A stretch of 64,000 bases of DNA from Gibbula magus (GCA_936450465.1 OW388290.1:25657457-25721456); one strand, 5' to 3'. Counted from the first letter of the stretch, positions 1-11,010 are shown. Notes: generated by a model from the letters alone, not told the origin. Made by a program: numbers and translations.

Positions 1-1179
1 ATTCACCAGCTTTAGGAGTCTTGTTCTAACTTTTAGCAATGAGAACACGTGTGTTATGACAACATTAAAATAACATTTGGCCTTAAATTGAAAGTACTTA
101 AAGGGTACATATTTTCGAATATGTTATTCGAGATCAGTTAACACTTGATTTACATCCTTAGTTTATCTTAGTTCATGTCAAATATCATTATCAAATTGGA
201 AATGAGCCACTCGGTATATCGTCTATGTTTTCATTTTCTGTGTGATTTTGTATGGCAATAGCACAGTACATGCCATGTCATGTTATAATAAATTCATGAG
301 CAACTAGACGTGTTATGAGAAATAATGATTTTCCCTTTTAAATAAACAAATTTATGGCAAAGATAGAATATATCCTTGAAAGAGGCAAACGCAATTTAAC
401 CTATTGTACAGTGCATTAGAGAGAAAGTAGTAACAAATATATATGTTCATGTGTGTGCTATTCTGTATTGATAGTTTTCCTCAACATCAGCAATTTGCAC
501 ATGTTGTGCAACAAATTCTCTTCTGGATTGGAGGCAATATAATTAATAATGTCTATATGGCTTGGGGTTTATTCAGCAGATTAATTTTGATATAAGGTGT
601 TTAGTGACGAGTTTTAAGTCGACATTTATTAATGATAAACTGACTCTTCCTTCACCCCAAGGTCCTTTTAGGCGTTGTGGTATTTAAATGACAGAGCCTC
701 AAGATAGTGGTAACATTCACATGGCAAAAGGTGTGAAACAAGACAAATGTCAGTTGCATGCTATTTCACATAAGTATCATTATTAAAATTATTAAAATGT
801 ATAATATAATATGTCATCAACGTAATGTAGAGTGAAACTGTCATCATCAGGACAATATCGTACATTACGTTATCCACTCACTGATGTTCTGGTCAGGAAA
901 ACAAAATACAACTTAAGTTTGTGTGTATTCAATAAGGTATTATATTATTGTGTCATATTATCTACATGTAGATATAATGCACTATTAATTCCCTGTGTCA
1001 AACATTAAAATACACGCACAAACCATCACTTTTCCTTGAGAAAAGGCACATAAAGTGTCATTCATATTCTAATATGAAATAACAAAATTTAAACCTGAAA
1101 ATTACATACTCCTTGTGTCCTTGTCTCCGCCACAATCTTAATGAATGGATGTTTTTTGTTGCCCCAACGAAAAGTGATG
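1..1179. other. No gene seen
   Basis: AT-rich sequence with frequent stops in every frame. I see no splice-bracketed exon, repeat arm or microsatellite of note in this stretch. Confidence 0.5.
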
Positions 1180-1345
1180 TTAAAGGCGCTGTAGCACGAT
1201 TTTCGTACTGAAATAAAGTGTTCTCTCAAAGATATAAATAAGTGTTACCAATGGCTAGAATCTCCCGATTCAATAGAAGGAGTTTTTAAACGAGTGTACA
1301 TGGTTCGGTTAAACCATTCGAGTCCACTTCCCATCGAGTGGCCAT
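1180..1345. mobile_element. TTAA-flanked MITE, one end only (family A)
   Basis: Begins TTAA followed by AGGCGCTGTAGCACG, the same end as the MITEs at 6009 and 35142. The next 150 bases, including a GTACATGGTTCGGTTAA-like block and TGGCCATTTT, follow the copy at 35142. Similarity stops near 1345 and I found no opposite inverted repeat, so this copy is truncated or its second half has been replaced. It abuts the hAT-type relic that follows. Confidence 0.6.
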
Positions 1346-1439
1346 TTTAACTTCTTCACTTCCACAAGATCACTGTTTCGGTAAATATACGTATTTAAGA
1401 AATACAGCTTTGAATCCAAAGTGTCTTGTTATTGATATT

Positions 1440-2350
1440 GATTGTCTTGATACGGACCTGTACCCAAGAAGACCACTATCCAAGGCTGAATCTCTGTTAT
1501 TGAGGTTCTCTATTAGCTTCACCACAAAACCCTGCGGTTACTTTTGAATGCCAGCTTGTCATTAACATCACACAGGTGCTCTTTGAGTTCATCACTGTAT
1601 GTTTTGTGAAATGCGTCAGTGTCACTGGGTTTTTCTCAACATCCCTGATGCACTGTTTGACTATTACGTCATCCATTGAAACATCAATATATCTTTTTGA
1701 AACACAAGGCACAGCTCTGTTATAATTGGCAGCACATCTATCAGCATGTATATTGTTGAGATAAAGTCAGTGTTCCCAAGAACTTGGCTTTATCGTCTTT
1801 ATCTGTGCTATCAACCAATAAACTGTTTCAATTGCCTCGTAGATAGCCATCCATGTTACTACATGGAGCTCTTTTAGCTTCAGTACCGGGTCTTCTGGTA
1901 GTCCCTGAATGTCCATCGGTGTCTCACAACTGTTTGCTGACCCTTTGAATACATAACATAACTGTCATAACGTTGTGCGATAATCTTTCAGAAACGTTAC
2001 CTCATTCGCAGCCTGGGAGCTATGTAAGGCTAGGCGATAAGCCCCCATAGCTTTCGCTCCATCGTTTCCAAAACCCATAACTTTGGCCTATTGGGATGTC
2101 TAGTTGAAAGACAGAACGTTAAATATAGCCTCCCAGATCAACAAGTAACTTTCACATTCTGTAGATCTGTAGATTTTGTATCTGAGGTTTGAAATTATAT
2201 GGGTCGTAAACCCGAGAGTACACAACCAACTTCTTAGTCATGCCTATGCAAGGATACTGAAGGTGATGCTTGCATATCTGGCTATCAATATATCTACAGA
2301 TTGAAATGGTTTGAGATTCTAACACTTCCTTTGCAGTGTTTTCAGTACTG
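1440..2350 (-). pseudogene. Decayed hAT-type transposase-derived gene (ZNF862 / KIAA1586-like)
   Basis: Reading the minus strand from about 2350 down, fragments in shifting frames resemble the catalytic half of hAT-type transposases domesticated as ZNF862-like zinc finger proteins. In order they are: TKKLVVYSRVYDP near 2240, GNDGAKAMG near 2060, RLALHSSQAANEVTFLKDY near 2010, DPVLKLKELHVVTWMAIYEA near 1870, LIDVLPIITELCLVFQKD near 1720, and an ENLNNRDSAL segment near 1500. The family order is preserved. There are several stops and frameshifts. The stretch that normally separates the SDGA-like motif from AHRLAL is missing, so there is an internal deletion. No zinc finger or C-terminal dimerisation region is visible. 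This is a dead relic; assignment to this family rests on motif recognition, not a search. A TTAA MITE end lies immediately downstream. Confidence 0.7.
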
Positions 2351-3339
2351 CAATTTGTATTTTATCTTAATTCTTTTCAAGATGTGGTACCTTCAAGTGT
2401 GTAAGTAAAAGTCATTAATGATGTATATTTATGCATAGTTAAATTTACTTTACACAACCAGTATACTGCTTTGAAATGAACTTACTTGAACTTGAAAGTG
2501 CTTACTCGTCTTCACTGCTTTAGTAAAATCACCTTTCATACTTTCAGCATTCAGTGAATATATAAATAGGTTTTGTTTAAGTTGTTCTTTTAAAATAGTG
2601 AGTTCCCGTTGGAGTTGTGTTTGTTAAGTTCACAACATAATGTGCAAAACAACATGTTGTTCGTGTTCATAATGTAGACAAGGATATTTGTTTAACCAGA
2701 TCACTTGAAAGAATAGCTGTCGATGACCAGAATGACTCTTTTCACCTCCAGTTTTAGTAATTTCTCCATATCTATCAGCTGTAGATTCACTTGTATCTAC
2801 CTTAGCACACTTATTTTGTCTTGGAAAGAAGCTTAAAATGCGTTTACCTTTCTCCTCGGCGTGCATATTTTGTCACGCCATGTGCTACTTAAAAAGTATT
2901 GAAAATTGTCATTCGTTACTCCTTTACAGCTTGACCAATGAACATTAAGCTTAGTTATTCAAATGTCGGCAGTGATCAATTTTGACATTCGAAACGTTTT
3001 GTTGTCTTGAATCTGTAGCAAAGTGGTAGTAAGCAATGATAAATTAAATTGATGAGATTGGTTTCATCTTTTCCGTTAACTATCAGCAGTTTATTTAAAT
3101 TAAAAGCAAAATTAGCAGAATATTTCATATGTTGAATTTGCTTTTGACCAGACATGTCACAGTTCTATCTGCCATTTTGTTTATGCGCATTACTTAAATG
3201 GGAACATTATTGTGATAAAATATCTTCAAAGTTACATTGTCTTGTTATCACATAACAAAGTTTTCTACACTCGTATTGCATTTATATTTTTTAATGGAAC
3301 ACCTTTCAGATTGAAATTTATTAATAACTATGTTACATA
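2351..3339. other. No gene seen
   Basis: AT-rich with only short chance reading frames. No recognisable protein motif, inverted repeat or microsatellite. Confidence 0.45.
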
Positions 3340-3524
3340 AAAAGAGAACACCTATAGTTACCCTACAAATATACATGTTTCCCAATTAGCTGCAAAGCTG
3401 AGCTGCAAATCTAAGGCAAAATAGATTAAGTGTCTCAACACTGGAATGATTTATGGCTAGTTTAAACCGCATTTGACGTAATAATTATGTATGAACATGG
3501 CACTCCCGTCTTGCAAGTGCCCCT

Positions 3525-4178
3525 GTTCTATACAATCTTGGAAGAAAAAAAAAGATTTGGCCTATACCATCTTGGAATATCTCTACATTCCAAGATGGTA
3601 TAACAAATCGTAATATATATATATATACGGAAATATTAAGATATGTTCAAAACCTGAAACCTCCTGTTCAATCTTGGAATATTTGACTTGACTTTGACCA
3701 AAATGTTGCCTTTGATAAAGTAAAAAAAAGTGTCTTTGGCGAAAAAATTATTTGCTAAAAAAAATAACTTTGATGAAAAAAAATGACTTTGATGAAAATC
3801 TTGACTTTGATGAAAATATTTCTATGAGGAAAATATTTCTATGAGGAAAAAAAATGACTTTAATGAAAATATCGACTTTGATAACAAAAAAAGTGATTTA
3901 TTTGGAATTGCAATTCTTAAACGCTACACGACAGCCTCTAAACACCGATAGTTAATTAAGGGCGCTCCAGCAAAATTCATAGTTGCCATCACGGTTCATT
4001 ATCAATAGTAATGCTATACCTACACAGTGCAGTGTGAACCCCAACCATCAGGCTAATTAGACAGCTAAGAGCCGTAGATATCTTCAAATGTGTTATACCA
4101 TCTTGGAATATAGAAATATTCCAAGATGGTAAAGGCCAAATCTTGAGATATTTTTTTCTTCCAAGATTGTATAGAAAA
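3525..4178. mobile_element. 654-bp MITE with inverted ends that each hold a second hairpin
   Basis: The ends are inverted repeats of TTCTATACAATCTTGGAAGA followed by a short A-run and GATTTGGCC. Just inside each end lies a further palindrome, TACCATCTTGGAAT and its complement around a short loop (about 3563-3601 and 4097-4131). The insertion is flanked by CCCCT on both sides (3520-3524 and 4179-4183), a 5-bp target duplication. The paralogous segment near 16980-16995 is uninterrupted at the same place, so the pre-insertion site can be seen. There is no transposase; the centre holds an imperfect tandem array and unique sequence. The superfamily is not assigned. Confidence 0.85.
3690..3905. repeat. 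Imperfect tandem array inside the MITE
   Basis: About a dozen degenerate units of the type GACTTTGATGAAAA, with A-runs of variable length, including two adjacent near-identical copies of TTTCTATGAGGAAAA. It lies wholly inside the MITE at 3525-4178 and probably expanded within the element. Confidence 0.75.
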
Positions 4179-4860
4179 CCCCTATCCATATGATTCACCT
4201 ATTGGCATACGATATATAGTATACTTTACAAACGTATGTTTATTGCATCTTTGCTACACTGTCGGCCACAAAAAAAACCTATCAGATATGTTACAATTAA
4301 CAGTTAGCAAAAGTATAGCATTATGAAGTTGCACCATTTCTGCTTAATATATTTTCATTTCAGAAGTTGTCATGTCACAAAAGAATGGGGATTGTTGAAA
4401 TGGGACAACAGACATTGTTCAATTTTCGATCAGTGCTTGAAACGGATGTTCATACAACGACGAGCAACAGTACAGGCACGCATACGCATTAAAGTGGTGA
4501 TGACGCTGCAGATATACGTGGTAACGGTACGCAAGCAAATCAACCGGAAATAGAGGTTTTTAATTTGGCGTGGTTTTCATAAGTGTTGTTGACTCTAATC
4601 ACAGTTTTCCACGATTTCAATGGACTTATTATATAATTATATTGCATAATTAGTTCATCTTTCATTTCAAGGAAAATCAAGAGGACGTTTCTTATGACTG
4701 ACAATGTATCAAACACACTTTCTCGTTCAAAGCAACGATCTCTTACACTGTGATTTAGGGATTCCTAATTACTTTCAGTTGCATAGGTCACAACACTCTC
4801 ACCTGAACGGAAACGTTTCTGTTAAATACTGAACATATTGCATTTAATTGCGATTACACA

Positions 4861-4890
4861 AACCGGTTTGAAGAAGCGGATATATTCCCT
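4861..4890 (-). pseudogene. Exon X remnant, copy 1 (receptor ectodomain candidate)
   Basis: The minus strand reads EYIRFFKPV after an AG, matching the start of the exon candidates at 18541-18664 and 47931-48059. After about 28 bases the similarity is lost, so only the 5' part of the exon remains in copy 1. It is not functional on its own. Membership of the guanylate cyclase receptor ectodomain is inferred from the other copies. Confidence 0.4.
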
Positions 4891-5607
4891 ATTCACAGGA
4901 TGTTCAAAGTGAAGGCTTCCAACAACACAATGATTACTTGCTTTAATCAGTGAAATAAAATGATATTTATAACTGTACTGCCACATAAAGCATTGAACAA
5001 ACACATCTTGTCATTTTTACGGCTTCTTATCAGTATTGCAACTTGAAAGGATCTTATGTGGTCATTATCTTTCATTTTCACGTATTTCCAACTCTGACTG
5101 ACTGTTCTTGTCTGTATCACTGTGAAAGGGAGAGCTACGTCACGTTTCCTCCCCGACAGATATCTCAGAATCCCATGTAAGTTTTTTAAAAATCACACAT
5201 TTGCCAAACATGTTTGAAATAAAGTTATTAGGTTATCCCCTTCCGTGTCTCTTGTTTTTAAAATCGTGGATGAAGTGACTTGCCCACCGTGCTTCATTTT
5301 TTAACGTTTTGAATGTTCATGACCAATCAGCATATGATATGACTACGATTGTCCTTAATCAGTACCAAACGTTCAGTACAGACCAAATGATGTTGAGTCA
5401 GTATTTGTTAATAGATTAACGCAAAGGTAACCAAAGTGCCAGCATACAACATTAAACTAAGGTTCTCCATTTATAATATATGTATATCAAGTAATAGAAC
5501 TCACCAAATACACATGTGATAAGTAATCATCTATTATTTATTAGCGTTTTGGATTGACCAATAGAAATATCAGCGAGAGTCTGTTCCAACTCTCGCAACC
5601 GCAACTT

Positions 5608-5609
<2 letters not shown>

Positions 5610-5656
<47 letters not shown>
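5610..5656. repeat. (TA)n microsatellite
   Basis: Uninterrupted TA dinucleotides over about 47 bases, in copy 1 just before the conserved TACAATATTG block. Confidence 0.95.
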
Positions 5657-5658
<2 letters not shown>

Positions 5659-6008
5659 GATAATACATCATGTTCCTATGGTTACAATATTGTATGTGTT
5701 TCAAGCAGGACAATGATTCAATGAATTCATGTTCTTATAAAATAATATCTGCTTATGGGTTATTAGTGTAGGATAAACATGCCAAATAAGAGTAGGTATA
5801 AGAGGCAATTATGTACTATCCTCAACCATCCCAGTCTCTACAGAATATCGGTATCATCGGTGCGCTTGTTGGGAGTATGGATGTTTCGGGTTCGAGACGG
5901 ACTAATGGATAAAACGTTTGCAGATTGATGCTTGAATTGACAGTTATTCTCCAATAGAGTTGGACATAACATTCACTAACTTTCATCTTAAACTTCACAT
6001 CTCGGTAT

Positions 6009-6369
6009 TTAAAGGCGCTGTAGCACGTTTTTTGCAAATTTTATTTTTCAAATTTCCAATTTATAATGATAGTTTATGTCATTTATATTTACTTCAGAGG
6101 GTAAAACATCTTATTACTCAAACCAATTATCCGTAGTGGTAATAACGGTGTTGCGTATAAAGCAAAACTTGCATGGCGGCCATTTTATTGTGAACACAAT
6201 TTATTATTTCGAATGACAAAAACGATTCCCATGACTTTACGGAACCATGTACACTCATTTTTAACTTGGTTTTCCGAAGAGAGAAGGATGTTTTACTATT
6301 GGTGACATTATTTTTCAAATACATTTCATCGACTTATTTGAGCGAAAAAACGTGCTACAGCGCCTTTAA
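6009..6369. mobile_element. TTAA-flanked MITE, complete (family A)
   Basis: A 361-bp element with nearly perfect inverted ends: AGGCGCTGTAGCACGTTTTT at the left, and its complement ending CGTGCTACAGCGCCT at the right. TTAA abuts both ends (6009-6012 and 6366-6369), as expected of piggyBac-type TTAA targeting. The interior, including TGGCGGCCATTTTATTG, matches the copy at 35142-35489 in reverse orientation. It has no coding capacity. Confidence 0.85.
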
Positions 6370-6517
6370 TATAGATATTTGAAGAGGGGCATTATTAAAA
6401 TAATTGCCCGGCTTTGAAGGAAATAACGTTACAATCCCGGTGATTATGTGATAATCCAGATGATAATATATTCACAAAGGAATTATTGAATATTATGTTA
6501 TAGGCAGTATAGTGGTG

Positions 6518-6742
6518 TGACGTCACTGGATGTTTTTGGATCATTTTTGTGTGCACATATTTACTTAAACTGTCAAAAGTAGGTCAATGTTGGCTTATGT
6601 TCAAAGCTTTGGACCAATCAGTCTATCCTGGCAAACAATACAGTGTCTCAACCATGGACAATAGAGCCAATCAGTGTTACCTACCATCATGTACTCATAG
6701 GACGGGAGTGAACTCCTCGCACTAAGAAGTGAGAAGCCAAGC
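6518..6742 (+). promoter_or_regulatory. Possible LINE 5' regulatory region: CRE plus two CCAAT boxes
   Basis: A perfect CRE palindrome TGACGTCA lies at 6518-6525, and two CCAATCAG boxes lie at 6614-6618 and 6667-6671, all just upstream of the first LINE reading frame. Their clustering fits an internal promoter for the element, but I cannot see the true 5' end of the LINE, and single motifs of this length occur by chance. Confidence 0.3.
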
Positions 6743-7996
6743 ATGATTGACTTGGATTTGCTGACAACATTACGTCATCACAACATTTGTGTCTCGAAGA
6801 AAACACATAGAGGAAAAAGAGCTGGTCAACGTAAACTGGAGACGGCAACAGTAAAGCAGATTAAAGAAGAATCACAACTACAAATCAACGTTTGGAATGC
6901 GCAATCTTCGCGGAACAAATCTGTGGATATTGCAGACATGTTGATTGATGATAACCTAGATGTTCTGTTCATAACAGAATCATGGTTAAAGCCTAATGGA
7001 GACGAGTCTGTTATGGCTGAGATGACACCACCGGGATGCGTGTTTAAACATGTGCCCAGGCTCAACAGAAGTGGCGGTGGTATAGCATTAATTCACAAAA
7101 AGTCCTTAAACATACATGTACTCCCAAACTCTGGAAAAGGCATAAAATCTTTTGAACTGATGGATGTGACGATTTCACATCACCAGACTGTGTTGAGAGC
7201 AGTGTGCATTTACAGGCCTCCTCCATCAAGGAAAAATCAGTTCACTCATTCCCAATTCATTGATGAATTCGGTGCATTCCTGGATGATAACATGAAAAAG
7301 AACTTGCTCTTATTCGGTGACTTTAACATCCACTACAATGATCCAACTAAACCGGAAGTTAAGAGGTTCATGAAACTCCTCAAAGCACACAGTATCCTTC
7401 AACATGTAGCTGAACCAACCCACAAATCAGGAAATATCCTTGATTGGGTCTTGTCACATGAAGATAACACGTTGATACAGTGTGTTAGTACGGAGGACCG
7501 GCAAATGTCAGACCACTCATTGATCATGATCAACTTAAAAACAAGTAAACCGCCACTTGAAACAATCAAGGTAAAGTGCAGGAATATCAAATCAATGGAT
7601 GCATCAACATTCAGGAATGATCTTAAAAACTCCATATTGATTTCAAATCCCCCTGATGATTTGGATGAATTATGTCAGCTACTAGACTCGACCCTTACAT
7701 CACTTCTTGATAAATATGCTCCATTTCATGAAAAAACTATCCGTGATAAATCAACATTTCCTTGGTTCAATGAGGAAATTCTGGTAGCAAAAAGGCAGCG
7801 ACGTATAGCAGAGCGGAGATGGAGACGTTCGAATCTAGAAATACATCGTCAAATGTATAAAAGCGCCAGAAATACGGTGTCTCAAATGACCAGAGATGCT
7901 AAATCACAATATAGCATCAATGAACTGGAAGAGACCAAGGGCACACCAAGTAAAATGTACAAGTTCATGTCATCCCTGCTTGGCAAAAAAAGATGA
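6743..7996 (+). CDS. LINE apurinic/apyrimidinic-type endonuclease, 5' part of the broken polyprotein
   Basis: A 417-residue frame starting at the first ATG. A basic leader (RGKRAGQRK, residues about 23-31) precedes the endonuclease domain. Visible catalytic motifs are WNAQSSRNK near residue 51, TESWL with the metal-binding Glu at 79, a GGGIALIH segment near 110, YRPP near 155, GDFNIHY near 190 and SDHS near 255. This enzyme nicks target DNA to prime reverse transcription. After residue 300 there is the linker found between endonuclease and reverse transcriptase in CR1/L2-like elements (LLDKYAPFHEKTI, PWFNEEI). The frame ends abruptly in LLGKKR at 7996, where the linker should continue into the polymerase; the next part lies in the +1 frame. 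All recognised endonuclease motifs are present, so the damage is recent or is a homopolymer error. Confidence 0.85.
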   Translation: MIDLDLLTTLRHHNICVSKKTHRGKRAGQRKLETATVKQIKEESQLQINVWNAQSSRNKSVDIADMLIDDNLDVLFITESWLKPNGDESVMAEMTPPGCVFKHVPRLNRSGGGIALIHKKSLNIHVLPNSGKGIKSFELMDVTISHHQTVLRAVCIYRPPPSRKNQFTHSQFIDEFGAFLDDNMKKNLLLFGDFNIHYNDPTKPEVKRFMKLLKAHSILQHVAEPTHKSGNILDWVLSHEDNTLIQCVSTEDRQMSDHSLIMINLKTSKPPLETIKVKCRNIKSMDASTFRNDLKNSILISNPPDDLDELCQLLDSTLTSLLDKYAPFHEKTIRDKSTFPWFNEEILVAKRQRRIAERRWRRSNLEIHRQMYKSARNTVSQMTRDAKSQYSINELEETKGTPSKMYKFMSSLLGKKR

Positions 7997-9731
7997 ACAA
8001 ATCCTTCCAAAACATACTGACCTGCAGCAACTGACAAATGACTTCAGTTTCTTTTTCAAAGACAAAATAGAGAACATCAGGTCTAGTTTGAATAATGAAA
8101 TGACCAATCCTACAAGTAATTCACTGTCTAGCGACACGTTTGATGGTGAACATTTGAGGGCACTGGCTTCATTTACAGCTGAAGAGGTCGAGAAGCTCCT
8201 CAGAGACTGTAAGCCCACTACTTGTGATATCGACCCAATTCCAACTAAGGTAATGCTGGATCATGTTGATATCATAATTCAAGTCATCACAAAGATAGTT
8301 AATGTCAGTCTAAAATCGGGACGAGTGCCTGAAACATACAGAGGAGCTGTAGTGAGACCACTCATCAAGAAGTCTGACTGTGACCAAAATGAAATGAAGA
8401 GTTACCGCCCTGTATCCAACTTGTCATTCCTATCTAAGTTGCTTGAGAAGGCAGTCAAACTTAGATTGTCTGATCATCTATCCCGAAATGATCTCATGGA
8501 CAAGTATCAGTCCGCGTACAGAGAGCGACATGGAACCGAAACAGCGCTTGTCAGAGTCTTGAATTACTTGTTGTGTTCTGTAGACAGAGGTGATGTGGCA
8601 TTGCTTGTCCTATTAGATTTATCTGCCGCATTTGACACCATAGATCATATAAACCTGCTTTGGAAACTTGAACACTTTTTCGGCATTTGTGGTACAGCCC
8701 TTTTGTGGTTTACATCCTATCTGAAGAACAGGCATCAAGCTGTTATAATTAATGGCATCACTTCAGACAAGGTTGTGATATCATGTGACATCCCGCAAGG
8801 TTCAGTCCTCGGACCAATACTGTTTACCATGTATATGTGCGACCTTGCTGCTGTCATAGACAAATACCTCATGGACCATCACTCTTACGCCGACGACACT
8901 CAGTTGATCGACTCCAGCAGTGCTGAGGAGTTTCAAGATGTCATCACACGAACGACGAAGTGTATATGTGATGTCAAACAATGGATGACGTCTAACACTC
9001 TCAAGCTTAATGACAGCAAGACCGAAGCACTGCTGGTTGGCAAGTCTGCTCAGAGAAAGCTGACAGGAGTTGAGTCAGTTCGAGTTGGTGATTCAGTTAT
9101 CCCTCTTGCTGAAAGTGTCAGGAACGTAGGAGTGTACTTTGACTCAGAACTTAGTATGGAGAATCACGTAAATAACATCATCAAAACAAGCTATTACCAT
9201 CTCAAGAACATCAGTAACATCCGCAAATGCTTGACAACCGATGCAGCTCACGCCCTAGTGAGATCTCTTGTTCTGTCAAAGTTAGACTATGGCAACGGGG
9301 TTTGCTATGGATTACATTCATCATTGCTCAAAAAGATGCAAAGGGTTCAAAATGCTGCAGCTCGAGTGGTGTGCAAGGTATCAAAGATGTGCCACATCAC
9401 GCCAATACTGAAGTCCCTGCACTGGCTCCCGGTGAAAGCAAGGATTGAGTACAAGGTGTTATGCTTGGCATACCAGTATTATCATGGCACAGCACCTGGG
9501 TACCTGATGGATCTATTGACCAAATACCACCCTGAAAGAACTCTCAGATCAACCGACCAACATCTATTTGTTATCCCAAAGATGAGACTTAAGACCTACG
9601 GCTACAAGTCTTTCAGCTATGGAGCCGCTCACCTATGGAACAATCTGCCGACAGAATTGAAATTGCGACCATCTCTAGACGCCTTCAAGAGAGCTCTAAA
9701 GACAATGCTGTTCGAAACATGTTTTGAGTAG
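7896..9731 (+). CDS. LINE reverse transcriptase, 3' part of the broken polyprotein
   Basis: Open frame of 611 codons; the genuine continuation from the endonuclease frame begins about 7990, so the ATG at 7896 is probably not a real start. Reverse transcriptase blocks are in order: CDIDPIPTKV near residue 107, YRPVSNLSFLSKLLEK near 170, DKYQSAYRERHGTETAL near 203, LLDLSAAFDTIDH near 238, IPQGSVLGPILFTMY near 298, and SYADDTQL with catalytic YADD near residue 331. The thumb and C-terminal part ends LHWLPVKARIEYKVL and LWNNLPTELKLRPSLDAFK, the conserved tail of CR1/L2-clade proteins. No RNase H domain is seen. It is intact from 7990 to the stop, so only the A-run frameshift separates this copy from an uninterrupted polyprotein. 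Confidence 0.85.
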   Translation: MLNHNIASMNWKRPRAHQVKCTSSCHPCLAKKDEQILPKHTDLQQLTNDFSFFFKDKIENIRSSLNNEMTNPTSNSLSSDTFDGEHLRALASFTAEEVEKLLRDCKPTTCDIDPIPTKVMLDHVDIIIQVITKIVNVSLKSGRVPETYRGAVVRPLIKKSDCDQNEMKSYRPVSNLSFLSKLLEKAVKLRLSDHLSRNDLMDKYQSAYRERHGTETALVRVLNYLLCSVDRGDVALLVLLDLSAAFDTIDHINLLWKLEHFFGICGTALLWFTSYLKNRHQAVIINGITSDKVVISCDIPQGSVLGPILFTMYMCDLAAVIDKYLMDHHSYADDTQLIDSSSAEEFQDVITRTTKCICDVKQWMTSNTLKLNDSKTEALLVGKSAQRKLTGVESVRVGDSVIPLAESVRNVGVYFDSELSMENHVNNIIKTSYYHLKNISNIRKCLTTDAAHALVRSLVLSKLDYGNGVCYGLHSSLLKKMQRVQNAAARVVCKVSKMCHITPILKSLHWLPVKARIEYKVLCLAYQYYHGTAPGYLMDLLTKYHPERTLRSTDQHLFVIPKMRLKTYGYKSFSYGAAHLWNNLPTELKLRPSLDAFKRALKTMLFETCFE

Positions 9732-9802
9732 AATCTGCGCATTGAGCATAAACTTGTGTATGGACACTTGCGCAATAGAAGTACACATATTATTATTATT
9801 AA

Positions 9803-10960
9803 ATGGGTATGTTGCCATAATGTGATGTATACATCTGATTAAGTATTGTCAATAGCCATGTGTTAAGGAATATACACATTGAACCGATCACTCAAAAGGA
9901 AAACATTTGGAATGAATAATGTTCGAGATGCGTATATCATGTTAATCACCACCACTGTGATTCTGAAACTGTAGGCTCTTTTATTGTATATCATAAAGCA
10001 TTTCAACAGACGAATGGTTAAGGTTTATTTTGCGATTGTGTTATGTGTATTCTGGTGACGACCGTGGGATAATTTGACACCAGTGACTACTGTGGGGAGC
10101 AGCTAACTAGGCTAATAGGAAATATAAAATTCATGAGATTGTATGGACGAACAATACGTATATAGTTTTAGGTCTATACTGCAAAACGCCAGTGTGTTCC
10201 ATTTGTTTTTTAAGAAGAGTAGAATTCTTTTTACTGAACTTTGTGAGCAGTTGCAATAAGTAACCAGTGGTATTTTATTTGCAAGTGCGTTGTTTCCATA
10301 AAGATTCCCCTTTTTGTTTTGAGTAACTGTAGTTGCAAATCCAACGCAAGTCCAAAATCATTCCCAAAACGTTGACAAACGAGAAGTTCCTACATAGTCT
10401 CCCAAATGATGCTTTATGCCCCATATTTCACTATGGTTATATTATTCAACTTTTCCTTCAAGAGTGACAAAGTTTGATAATAGTGTATGGAGAATGTAGT
10501 AGATATTTAATGATTTTGATCACGAGCATAACCATTATTAAATACTGTTTAATGTTGTTAAACATGTCTTAACATTGAATGTCAGACAAACCCTTATAAT
10601 ATGATGTTGTTACATGTATATAGCACCATTGTACCAATAATGATTTCTTTACCATATGATAACATAACGATGTGTAGGAGATTCTGATGTTCATCCAGTG
10701 ATTTATTCGTTACACCTGGAGGTACATAAATGTCCAATAGAGATCATAGAACTTTGTCGATTGTTTATGTCACTACATTTTACATATATTAAGGCATATA
10801 CTACCATATCCCTCCGACTATCTTAGTATTTTCTACTCTTTTGAGCAATAAGAATACATAGCTATTACAAAATATTGCGATGTTTATTTACTATACAAGG
10901 TTTTATAGAACACAAGTGTTATCATTGTAGTGAAAATGCATATTTATACCCCTAATTTGT
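9803..10960. other. Copy 1 sequence without gene
   Basis: Colinear with 20560-21450 in copy 2 and 48810-49400 in copy 3, for example the CAACAGACGAA block and the TTCCATAAAG block. I see no coding frame conserved between the copies here. Confidence 0.5.
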
Positions 10961-10962
10961 TA

Positions 10963-11010
10963 TAGCACAGGCCTGTGGCCTTTTCAGTATGAAATAATGA
11001 TTGATTGATA
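10963..11010 (+). mobile_element. 3' end fragment of a second LINE family
   Basis: Contains ACAGGCCTGTGGCCTTTTCA and an ATGATTGATTGATA tail, the same 3' end as the insertion at 14451-14828. Only the extreme 3' end is recognisable, which is the usual product of 5' truncation. Confidence 0.65.

Larger units (their letters stand above)
6743..9802 (+). mobile_element. Nearly full-length CR1/L2-like non-LTR retrotransposon
   Basis: Endonuclease and reverse transcriptase coding regions are followed by a 3' UTR of about 55 bases and a (TAT)n tail at 9788-9802. The tail and the GCGCAATAGAAGT block before it are typical of CR1/L2-clade elements. No separate ORF1 protein is visible upstream; the 5' boundary is unclear and may lie anywhere between the MITE end at 6369 and 6743. 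The copy sits inside duplicated segment copy 1; copies 2 and 3 are continuous across this position (about 20557 and 48800), so it inserted after the duplication. The two coding parts are in different frames owing to one extra base in an A-run at about 7985-7991. Confidence 0.9.

Noticed and set aside
5880..5925. GGGTTCGAGACGG resembling a tRNA B box
   Set aside because: No A box at suitable spacing and no cloverleaf; not called as tRNA or SINE.
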